Below, one piece after another: positions 1-5,736 of a stretch of 11,724 nt of DNA. The DNA lies in the NCBI GenBank assembly GCA_020025825.1, contig JAHHRL010000023.1:1-11724 (forward strand), in the 5' to 3' direction. The position numbers and the translations under genes are program-made. Below the pieces are notes generated by a model. The model was not told the origin of the DNA and searched no databases. It saw only the letters and a list, made by a program, of their open reading frames with translations. This DNA comes from Faecalibacterium sp. (lineage in GTDB: Bacteria; Bacillota; Clostridia; Oscillospirales; Ruminococcaceae). How positions within the stretch are numbered: the stretch's first letter is position 1; each line of letters begins with the position of its first letter.

Positions 1-206
1 TGCTTGCCAAAATGGATGCAAAGCTCATTGTTCAGGTCATCATCAATCTGGTGGGCAATGCCATAAAATCCCCTCCGGAGGGCAGCAGCATTACTGTTTG
101 CACGGAGCTAAAAGATGGTAAAGCAGTCATTTCCATAGCTGATGATGGGGGTGGAATTTCGGATGATATGAAACCAAAGATTTTCGATATGTTTTATAGT
201 GGGGCC
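1..206 (+). pseudogene. kdpD: 3'-truncated KdpD-like sensor histidine kinase fragment (5' part outside window)
   Basis: The reading frame is open from base 3 (Leu-Ala-Lys-Met-Asp-Ala-Lys) and encodes the start of a HATPase_c domain. Visible are an N box (LVGNAIKSPPEG, where KdpD proteins usually read LVDNAIK-x-TPEG) and a G1 box (ADDGGGISDD), followed by an F-box-like KPKIFDMFYSG, wording characteristic of KdpD, the turgor/K+ sensor of the kdp operon. The similarity ends at about base 206. The GLGL G2 box and the last ~50 residues of the domain are absent, and the frame then runs through a terminator stem into unrelated sequence, reaching a stop only near 423. Without the ATP lid the protein should not work as a kinase. 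The N-box changes (D to G, T to P) fit relaxed selection. I infer a broken gene; the N-terminal part cannot be judged because it lies left of the window. No kdpE or kdpABC is visible. Confidence 0.7.
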
Positions 207-253
207 AAAAAAGTGCGGCACAGCCTTATCAGAAGACTGTGCCGCACTTTTTT
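207..253. terminator. Bidirectional intrinsic terminator (17-bp perfect stem)
   Basis: Arms 207-223 and 237-253 are perfectly complementary (GTGCGGCACAG core with A6/T6 flanks) around a 13-nt loop. The A-tract and T-tract give a terminator in both directions. On the minus strand it lies 44 nt beyond the FUSC stop codon and is the likely end of that transcript. On the plus strand it immediately follows, and partly defines, the breakpoint of the KdpD fragment. Confidence 0.9.
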
Positions 254-296
254 ATTGTTTCCGGCAGAAACCGCAGGAAACTTTTTATGTACAGTT

Positions 297-848
297 TTAT
301 TTATTATGAGGCGTTTTTTTCGCACGGTAGGAGCTGCGCCATTTGTCCACACGTTCTTTGGACATTACATAATTGATTGCCAGTGCAATAACAACACCTA
401 TGCCGGTATCAAGGATACGATTTAGAGAATAGGACACATACGTGGCAACCGGGGTGTTAAACAGAAGAATGCATAGGACGACACTGCCGGGCTGAACTGC
501 ACCGGGCCACACATTCTGGCTGATAAGAATCAAAATAACTACGCCGACAAACAGCAACACTAAAATAAGCGGATGCGTACTGCCATCAGGATAGAAGATA
601 ATGTAAAAGCGAAACAGCGCCATGCCTAAAAATCCGCCTATCGCTGTTCCGAAAAGGCGGTTGCCACCGTGGAGCTGGCTGTTTTCCATATCGGAGCCCA
701 TGCCGAAAACCGCACCGATGCAGGCAAAGGTGGGATTGCGCCCGAAGAACAAGTAGAGCAGTGCACATAAAGTAGCTGCAAATGCGGTTTTAATATTGCG
801 CATACCAATATGGAGGTTCATGCTCTGAAAACAAGATTTAAGATTCAT
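297..848 (-). CDS. FUSC / aromatic acid exporter-like integral membrane protein
   Basis: A 183-residue membrane protein resembling the N-terminal transmembrane module of the FUSC/ArAE (fusaric acid resistance/aromatic acid exporter) superfamily. Features: GMRNIKTAFAA near residues 15-25, a glycine-rich RLFGTAIGGFLGM at 65-77, and a repeat-like LNRILDTGIGVVIALAIN at 142-159, the R-x(3)-T-x(2)-G pattern seen in this family. About four to six hydrophobic segments are visible, ending in a basic tail (SKERVDKWRSSYRAKK). It is much shorter than classical two-module AaeB/FUSC efflux pumps, matching short Firmicute members that may work as oligomers. Substrate unknown; export of aromatic or amphipathic compounds is only a family-level inference. 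The ATG at 848 is preceded by AAGGATAG at good spacing and overlaps the stop of a 26-codon ORF (ATGA), suggesting translational coupling. Transcribed from the promoter at 966-995 and ended by the hairpin at 207-253. Confidence 0.82.
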   Translation of the reverse strand: MNLKSCFQSMNLHIGMRNIKTAFAATLCALLYLFFGRNPTFACIGAVFGMGSDMENSQLHGGNRLFGTAIGGFLGMALFRFYIIFYPDGSTHPLILVLLFVGVVILILISQNVWPGAVQPGSVVLCILLFNTPVATYVSYSLNRILDTGIGVVIALAINYVMSKERVDKWRSSYRAKKTPHNK

Positions 849-925
849 TTTACATCTATCCTTTTCTGGTTATATATGGCAAGATAATGTGCAAACAAGA
901 TGCCAAATATCAAAAAGTATCCCAT
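845..925 (-). CDS. Putative 26-residue single-TM microprotein, coupled to the FUSC gene
   Basis: Reading the minus strand from the ATG at 925 gives a 26-residue peptide that begins MGYFLIFGILFAHYLAIY, a hydrophobic stretch long enough for one membrane helix, and ends in a polar, basic tail (NQKRIDVK). Its TGA (847-845) overlaps the ATG of the FUSC gene (848-846) in an ATGA arrangement, a hallmark of translational coupling. A modest AAAGG lies 4 nt upstream of the ATG. An in-frame ATG at 943 would add MFDKGK, giving 32 residues, but lacks a Shine-Dalgarno. The ORF lies wholly within the transcript expected from the minus-strand promoter at 966-995. I do not recognise the sequence. It could be a partner or assembly factor for the FUSC protein, or a coupling leader peptide; chance is the main alternative. 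Confidence 0.45.
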   Translation of the reverse strand: MGYFLIFGILFAHYLAIYNQKRIDVK

Positions 926-948
926 TTTGCCTTTGTCGAACATTATCT
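882..948 (-). repeat. 9-bp inverted repeat in the FUSC leader
   Basis: AGATAATGT at 882-890 and its exact reverse complement ACATTATCT at 940-948 lie in the predicted leader RNA, 49 nt apart. A second pair, TGGCA (877-881) and TGCCA (901-905), crosses the first, so the two helices would form a pseudoknot or compete. The upper arm covers the alternative start at 943. Could be an RNA switch or chance; no known riboswitch class recognised. Confidence 0.35.
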
Positions 949-965
949 AAACACGTATAAATTTT

Positions 966-995
966 ATTATACTGCAAACGAATGTACACTGTCCA
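966..995 (-). promoter_or_regulatory. Sigma-A-type promoter for the microprotein-FUSC unit
   Basis: On the minus strand a TGGACA -35 (995-990) and a perfect TATAAT -10 (971-966) are separated by 18 bp. Transcription would begin near 959, leaving a leader of about 110 nt before the FUSC ATG that contains the microprotein ORF. Confidence 0.72.
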
Positions 996-1344
996 GCGGG
1001 CAGAACAACGGCTCCTGTTTGCAATGAGCCTTTTGCAGGGCTGAAAAATTTTGTGCAATATTGCAAATTTTACATAATTTAGTGGTGAATAGTGAACAAA
1101 AACAAAAATATGGTACAAATTTCATCACAATAATTGCAATGAGAAAACAAGAATAACAATATACAAAGTGTTGGAAAATGTTTAAAATAAGTTAGAAATA
1201 ATTATGCTTTGAGTACAGGAGAGCTGGATTCAGCACAAGGAAGATTAGTTCTTTTTTTGCGGAGAAGAAAAATGAACTGCAAAAAGTAATGAGTGTAATA
1301 TACCGGTTCGTGCTAAAGCTTAATTTGAAGGAGGAAAAACAAAA
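996..1344. other. Divergent control region upstream of the GPH symporter
   Basis: AT-rich intergenic sequence with no credible gene. It contains a 12-bp palindrome TGCAATATTGCA (1054-1065) and two copies of TTGCAATGAG (1019-1028 and 1134-1143), possible regulator sites. No plus-strand -35/-10 pair is convincing; a TGG-TACAAA extended -10 near 1111-1119 and TATACA near 1161-1166 are weak candidates. A long untranslated leader for the symporter is likely. Confidence 0.5.
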
Positions 1345-2799
1345 GTGAAAAATGAACTGAAGAATGAAACAGCAATACCAAAGTTGACGTTTAAAAACGT
1401 ATTTGGTTACGGCTGTGGTGATGCCGGCGGCGTTATCACTCTGACCATGGTTGCTATGTATCTGGCACGTTATTTGCAGGTACATATGCAGATTAACCCC
1501 GGCGTTTTGGCAGTAATGCTGTTTGTGTGGAACATCTGGGACGCAGTTAACGACCCCCTGATGGGCACCATCATGGACGCTACCTTTATGAAGGCTAAGC
1601 ACGGCCGTGATAAGTTCCGTCCCTGGATTCTGGCTTCTATCCCTGTTATGATGTTCGGCATGATTGCCTTCTACGCAATTCCCCCGCACTTGGGCGGTGG
1701 TATCGGCATGCTGATTGCAGTCTTCGTTCTGAAGATTGTTTACGAGGGCGGCTATACCATGATGAACATTGGTATGGGCTCTCTGCTGGGTGCAATGGCT
1801 ACCAACGATAACGAGCGTGCAAAGCTGGCTTCTGCTCGTGGCTTTGGCTCTACCATCGGCGGCCTGCTGAGTGGTATGCTGATTCCTCAGGTGCTGGCTC
1901 GCTACGGCGAAACCACAAAGGGCTTTACCATTGCTGCTGTTGTTGCAGCTGTTCTGGGCGGCTTTATCATTTTCCTGCACTATGCACTGACTGTAGAACG
2001 TAACAAGTCTGTACTGAATACTGCTGAGGCAACTGGCGCAGAGAGCGAAAAGCAGAAGTTTAAGCTGTCTGACATTTGGAACATTTTCACTCACAACCGT
2101 GCATTTATGGCTCTGATTCTGCACTCCATCAGCATTTGTGCAGTTCAGACCCTGGGCCAGAGCGGCTTGGTCTACATGTACTCCGACGTTTTGGGCGATA
2201 TCGGCCTGCAGTCCTACGCAACTCTGATGGGTTCCGGCCTGATGATTCTGATTTTGTTCTCCGCTCCTTTGCTGACTAAGAAGTGGGACCTGGTTGCTGT
2301 TATCCGCAGCTGCCTGATGATTGGCTTTATTTTGTACGTTGGCCTGTTGGGCTACTGCCTGATGGTGCCTGACGTTAACGCATGGCTGTTCCTGATTTGG
2401 AACTCTGTAGCCGGCGCAATGGTTACCATGTCTGTTCAGATGCAGTGGGGTCTGGTAGCAGAGTCTATCGACTACAACGAGTATCTGACCGGCAAGCGTA
2501 ACGAGGGTACTATTTACGGCTTCTTCTCTCTGTCTCGCCGTTTTGGTTCCACCATCGCTTCTTCTGTGTCCGTTCTGGTAATCGCAGCTATCGGCTACGA
2601 TCCTGCTCTGACTGCTGCTGGTATGGCACAGGCTGCAAGCACCATCAGCGGCATCAAGATGCTGGTTGTTGGCTTCCCGATGCTGGCTGCTGTGCTGTCC
2701 TACCTGAGCTTCACCTTTATCTGGAACATCAATAAGGATGTCCGTGCAAAGATGGCTGCATGGAAGAATGGCGAAATTCCCGCTGAACAGCAGGCTTAA
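1345..2799 (+). CDS. GPH-family (MelB-like) cation:sugar symporter, MFS_2
   Basis: A 484-residue, twelve-helix transporter of the glycoside-pentoside-hexuronide:cation symporter family, located in the cytoplasmic membrane. The signature region is clear: GYGCGDAGG at residues 21-29, then WDAVNDPLMGTIMD at 65-78, whose two aspartates (D66, D70) match the MelB cation-site pair, followed by HGRDKFRPWIL at 86-96 in the first cytoplasmic loop. A second family motif, YLTGKRNEGTIYG (about 380-392), lies before helix XI. It probably imports a glycoside, pentoside or hexuronide with Na+ or H+; the sugar cannot be read from sequence and no glycosidase is nearby. The start is GTG at 1345, 10 nt after a perfect AAGGAGG (1328-1334). 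Codon use is strikingly restricted (CTG, GGC, GCT/GCA, TCT, ATC), unlike the more AT-rich kinase and tct genes, suggesting high expression. Monocistronic, with its own terminator. Confidence 0.9.
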   Translation: MKNELKNETAIPKLTFKNVFGYGCGDAGGVITLTMVAMYLARYLQVHMQINPGVLAVMLFVWNIWDAVNDPLMGTIMDATFMKAKHGRDKFRPWILASIPVMMFGMIAFYAIPPHLGGGIGMLIAVFVLKIVYEGGYTMMNIGMGSLLGAMATNDNERAKLASARGFGSTIGGLLSGMLIPQVLARYGETTKGFTIAAVVAAVLGGFIIFLHYALTVERNKSVLNTAEATGAESEKQKFKLSDIWNIFTHNRAFMALILHSISICAVQTLGQSGLVYMYSDVLGDIGLQSYATLMGSGLMILILFSAPLLTKKWDLVAVIRSCLMIGFILYVGLLGYCLMVPDVNAWLFLIWNSVAGAMVTMSVQMQWGLVAESIDYNEYLTGKRNEGTIYGFFSLSRRFGSTIASSVSVLVIAAIGYDPALTAAGMAQAASTISGIKMLVVGFPMLAAVLSYLSFTFIWNINKDVRAKMAAWKNGEIPAEQQA

Positions 2800-2813
2800 T
2801 CAAATTAGCTTAT

Positions 2814-2849
2814 AAAAAGAAGGACACCGTTTGGTGTCCTTCTTTTTTT
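2814..2849 (+). terminator. Intrinsic terminator of the GPH symporter gene
   Basis: A 15-bp perfect stem (2814-2828 with 2833-2847; GAAGGACACC core), 4-nt GTTT loop and a run of seven T, starting 15 nt after the stop codon. The A-tract on the 5' side would also permit termination from the other direction. Confidence 0.93.
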
Positions 2850-2915
2850 GTTGTGGCACGGTAAAACTGAAAATTGAAACATTTGCAAAATCCATTTATT
2901 ACCGTAAACTGGCGG

Positions 2916-2944
2916 TTCCTGCATGGCAAAATGTATGGTATAAT
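2916..2944 (+). promoter_or_regulatory. Extended -10 promoter for the orphan histidine kinase
   Basis: TATAAT at 2939-2944 is directly preceded by TGG (2936-2938), an extended -10 element that compensates for a weak -35 (TTCCTG, 2916-2921, 17 bp spacing). The start near 2951 would leave about 130 nt of leader before the kinase ATG. Confidence 0.65.
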
Positions 2945-2979
2945 AAACCGTAAGTGATTATGTGGGAATACTTTATTGT

Positions 2980-2994
2980 ATATAGTGGCTATAT
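2980..2994. repeat. Small inverted repeat in the kinase leader
   Basis: ATATAG-TGG-CTATAT is a perfect 6-3-6 dyad about 30 nt downstream of the predicted transcription start. It could be an operator for a dimeric regulator or a minor hairpin; it is too short to be sure. Confidence 0.3.
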
Positions 2995-3083
2995 CCCGTG
3001 TATGAGAATAAAAAAATGAAACCTCGATGCGGCGCTCCTAGATAGATGTGTGCTATGCTGTTCGGGGATGAGGTGAATCTATA

Positions 3084-4088
3084 ATGCGATTGTTTCGAGA
3101 TACTGAGCAGAAAAAAGAGTTTTTCTGTTTTGTTATAATTGCTGTATTAGCGTGTGGATTGGCTTACGTGCTGGGTGGAGCATTGTTTTCCGTTTTGGTG
3201 GCGGGTGTATGCCTTGCACTTTTGGGTGTGAATCGCTTTTTTGCAAAGCGTCGCCAAAAGAAAATAGAGGAGTTAGCATTACAGGTTAGCGAGGTTGTAC
3301 ATAGTAAGGAGAAAAACTCCATTACCGGTGAAGCAGAGGGGGAACTGGCTGCTTTACAGGCAGAAGTTGCAAAGATGGCTTTGTGTTTACGAGATACGCA
3401 GGCGCAGTTGATGCAGGAAAAGCTGCGGTTACCCAATGCGCTGGCAGATATTACACACCAGATTCGTGGCCCGCTTACCACAGTGAATCTTTTGATGTCC
3501 ATGCTGTCAGCTACGGGTCTTTCGGAGCAGCGGCGTATCGAGCTGCTAAGAAAGCTGGCTGTAGTGCTTAAGCGAATAGAACAGCTCATTTTGCTGCAAA
3601 TGAAACTGACAAAACTGGAACTGAACGCAGTGAAGTTCGACTTGCAAAAAGTTTCTGTGCAGGCAATACTGGAAAAAGCCGCAGAGCCGCTTTCGGCAGC
3701 ACTGGCAGGCAAAAATATTGAGCTTACGCTAAAGGGGGAGGGGACCCTCGAATGTGATTCAGGGTGGACCTGCGAGGCGGCAACAGCTATCCTTAAAAAT
3801 AGTTTGGAGCATACACCGGCAGGCGGCCACATTCAAGTAACCACATTGGAAAATGACCGCTATACTGAAATTTTGGTACAAGATGACGGAACAGGCATTT
3901 CACAAACGGATATGCCGCATATTTTTGAGCGATTCTATAAAGGTTCGAGTGCAGGGGAAGGAAACTTTGGCCTTGGGCTAACCTTGGCACAGATGATTGT
4001 GTCCGGTCAGCGTGGAATGCTTCAGGTGGAAAATAATCCTGCAGGCGGTACCATCGTTACGATTCGCTTTTATAAAGGAGCCGTATAA
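3084..4088 (+). CDS. Orphan sensor histidine kinase, intramembrane-sensing (BceS-like) architecture
   Basis: 334 residues. Two adjacent membrane helices (about 14-30 and 33-49) are joined by only a few residues, so there is no extracellular sensor domain; this matches intramembrane-sensing kinases such as BceS, which usually respond through a partner transporter. A coiled region (about 55-115) leads to the H box DITHQIRGPLT with phospho-acceptor H125. The HATPase_c domain has an N box (ILKNSLEHTP, N239), G1 box (DDGTG, 267-271), F box (IFERFYKG, 280-287) and G2 box (GLGL, 296-299), so it should autophosphorylate. H125 is followed by Q-I-R-G where kinases normally carry T or N at the fourth position, a residue needed for phosphatase activity. 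No response regulator or ABC transporter is adjacent. ATG 3084 follows TGAGGTGA by 8 nt. The stop codon lies in the loop of its terminator. It could sense for the neighbouring tct operon, but that is a guess. Confidence 0.88.
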   Translation: MRLFRDTEQKKEFFCFVIIAVLACGLAYVLGGALFSVLVAGVCLALLGVNRFFAKRRQKKIEELALQVSEVVHSKEKNSITGEAEGELAALQAEVAKMALCLRDTQAQLMQEKLRLPNALADITHQIRGPLTTVNLLMSMLSATGLSEQRRIELLRKLAVVLKRIEQLILLQMKLTKLELNAVKFDLQKVSVQAILEKAAEPLSAALAGKNIELTLKGEGTLECDSGWTCEAATAILKNSLEHTPAGGHIQVTTLENDRYTEILVQDDGTGISQTDMPHIFERFYKGSSAGEGNFGLGLTLAQMIVSGQRGMLQVENNPAGGTIVTIRFYKGAV

Positions 4089-4101
4089 GCGGCTCCTTTT
4101 T
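4074..4101 (+). terminator. Intrinsic terminator overlapping the kinase stop codon
   Basis: AAAGGAGCCG (4074-4083) pairs with CGGCTCCTTT (4090-4099) around a 6-nt loop, followed by T-run. The TAA stop (4086-4088) is inside the loop, so the last kinase codons form the left arm. It insulates the kinase gene from the tct operon. Confidence 0.88.
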
Positions 4102-4151
4102 GCTTGTCAAAGTCGGGAGAATCTGAAGGCCGTAAATAAAGTGCGTTTATA

Positions 4152-4180
4152 TTGTGCTTCCGATAAGATTCCAGTATAAT
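4152..4180 (+). promoter_or_regulatory. Promoter of the tctCBA operon
   Basis: TTGTGC (-35, 4152-4157) and a perfect TATAAT (-10, 4175-4180) are spaced 17 bp. The predicted start near 4187 leaves a ~66-nt leader to the preferred tctC ATG at 4254, which argues against the upstream in-frame ATG at 4197 (no Shine-Dalgarno, only ~10 nt of leader). Confidence 0.75.
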
Positions 4181-4253
4181 AGAACGCTGGAATGACATGA
4201 ACGGTAGGACGATAAAAAATCTAATACCGAATGCAGAGGAAAGGGGAGCCTGG

Positions 4254-5285
4254 ATGAGCAAAACAAAAAAATGGATTGTTGCTTTGCTTTTAGTGATTAG
4301 TACCATCGTTGCTGTACAGGAAGTTATTAAAACAGCAAGAATGTATTTAGAGGAATATCCCAGTAATGACATCAATGCATACGTAGCATGGGGAGCCGGC
4401 GGAGCAACGGACATCATGGGCCGAACGCTCTCGATTTATGCGGCAAAAGAGCTGGGTGTGGATATTGTTGTGCAAAACAAGACGGGTGCTTCCGGTGCAA
4501 TTGCTACTGAATTTGTACGTAAGCAACCGGCAGATGGATATAACATTTTATATAATGCGGAGAACCCGACACTTTATAAAGTGCTGAATATTTCTCCGAT
4601 TGATTACAGCGAGTATGAGCCGATTATTCTCATTGGACAGCAAATGCCGGTTGTGGTAGTGGGCGAGCACTCTCCCTACCACTCTATTTCAGAGCTGATA
4701 GAAAGTGCACGCAAGCATCCGGGCAAAATCAAACTCAGCACAACAGGAATCGGTGCACTGCCGGGCAATGTGGCAGCCATGCTGGAAAGTACCAGCGATG
4801 TAACATTTAATCAAGTGCCCTTTGGCGGCGATGCAGATGCGTTGACCGCTGTAATGGGGGGGCATACGGACGTTTCGGTAATTAACTATTCCGCTGCGGT
4901 GGATTACGCAAGGGAGGGCAAAATCCGCATTTTGACGGTGCTGAACAATGAGCGTTTAGCCAGCGAGCCAAATGTGGAAACCATTAGCGAGGTGTACCCG
5001 GAATATGGCAAGTATTTTCCGTGGGGACCGTTTATTGGAGCCTTTGTGGATAAGGATTGCCCTGAAAAGGTAAAAGAAACACTGGCAAAAGCGTTCCGTA
5101 ATGCATGGGAAACGCCGGAGTTTCAACAGTTTTTAGCGGATAGTGATGTTATCCCGCTTGGTTATTCAGGGGATGAAGCACGTGCCTATATCGAAAAGTG
5201 GCAGCAGGTTACCGCTTGGATTTTGCATGATGTAGGACAAACCACGGTTTCTCCGGCCGAGTATGGCATCCAGCGGATAGAGTAA
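4254..5285 (+). CDS. tctC: Tripartite tricarboxylate transporter substrate-binding protein, TctC family
   Basis: Extracytoplasmic solute receptor (Bug/TctC fold) that delivers a carboxylate, citrate-like or other, to the TctAB membrane pair. ATG 4254 (343 residues) is chosen over the in-frame ATG 4197 because it follows AAAGGGGAG by 5 nt and opens a typical basic-hydrophobic N-terminus (KTKK, then ~19 apolar residues). Family motifs: AWGAGGATDIMGRTL at 45-59, equivalent to the PxxxGGxxD substrate loop; NKTGASGAIATEFV at 75-88; PADGYNIL at 92-99; and QVPFGGDADALTAVMGGHTD further on. No cysteine follows the hydrophobic segment, so there is no lipobox and no obvious signal peptidase I site either; it may stay tethered by an uncleaved N-terminal helix. 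First gene of the operon, 11 nt before tctB. The ligand cannot be told from sequence. Confidence 0.87.
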   Translation: MSKTKKWIVALLLVISTIVAVQEVIKTARMYLEEYPSNDINAYVAWGAGGATDIMGRTLSIYAAKELGVDIVVQNKTGASGAIATEFVRKQPADGYNILYNAENPTLYKVLNISPIDYSEYEPIILIGQQMPVVVVGEHSPYHSISELIESARKHPGKIKLSTTGIGALPGNVAAMLESTSDVTFNQVPFGGDADALTAVMGGHTDVSVINYSAAVDYAREGKIRILTVLNNERLASEPNVETISEVYPEYGKYFPWGPFIGAFVDKDCPEKVKETLAKAFRNAWETPEFQQFLADSDVIPLGYSGDEARAYIEKWQQVTAWILHDVGQTTVSPAEYGIQRIE

Positions 5286-5296
5286 GGAAGATAAGT

Positions 5297-5719
5297 ATGA
5301 GAAAGGATATAAAAACTTTTTGCTGGGTGTGTTTAGGCGTTTCACTTCTGTTTTTAATCGGTGCGTTTCAGATTGTTCCGATTTCAGAGCTTTCTGCTAC
5401 ATCGCCCGGCGGCTATCCGATTTTTATTGCGGTCATTTGCACCATACTGGCATTGGTGGTTTTGGTACAGGCAAAGCAGGAAAATGTGGAAACAAAACCG
5501 TTGTTTTCGCCTGTAATTACGGCATTTCTGATTATGCTGGTGCTGTACGTGCTGGCAATTATCTACCTGCATTATGTAATTGCAACCCTGCTGTTTTTGT
5601 TTGCAGCTGTGATGTATCTAAAGCGTAATGATTGGCGAACAGCAATTTTAGTGGCATACATTAGCACCTTTATGATTTTGCTGGTGTTTGAGTATATTTT
5701 TGGTGTTGTTTTACCCTAA
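5297..5719 (+). CDS. tctB: Tripartite tricarboxylate transporter small membrane subunit, TctB family
   Basis: 140 residues with four predicted membrane helices (about 8-26, 39-59, 72-100 as a long or split segment, 116-138), the usual size and topology of the TctB small subunit that pairs with TctA. The SPGGYPIFIAVICTILALVVL stretch, a conserved P-x-x-hydrophobic pattern ahead of helix 2, is typical of the family. ATG 5297 follows AAGGAAG, which overlaps the tctC stop, so the two genes are tightly coupled (11-nt gap). TctB is poorly conserved in sequence; identification leans on size, topology and position between tctC and tctA. Confidence 0.83.
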   Translation: MRKDIKTFCWVCLGVSLLFLIGAFQIVPISELSATSPGGYPIFIAVICTILALVVLVQAKQENVETKPLFSPVITAFLIMLVLYVLAIIYLHYVIATLLFLFAAVMYLKRNDWRTAILVAYISTFMILLVFEYIFGVVLP

Positions 5720-5736
5720 AGTGAGGAAACCGCAAG

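Noticed and set aside
12..425. Full 137-codon open frame at the left edge as an intact protein
   Set aside because: Only the part up to ~206 is KdpD-like; the rest reads through a terminator and antisense to the FUSC gene.
1192..2124. 310-codon minus-strand open frame antisense to the GPH symporter
   Set aside because: It is the antisense shadow of a strongly codon-biased gene; the product is rich in Cys/His/Gln/Asn with no domain and has no ribosome binding site.
3164..3832. 222-codon minus-strand open frame antisense to the histidine kinase
   Set aside because: Low-complexity Ser/Ala/Cys-rich translation, no start signals; the plus-strand kinase has all family motifs.
4197..4253. Upstream ATG start for tctC
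   Set aside because: It has no Shine-Dalgarno, lies ~10 nt from the predicted transcription start and would bury the signal-like helix behind 19 polar residues; ATG 4254 is better in all respects.
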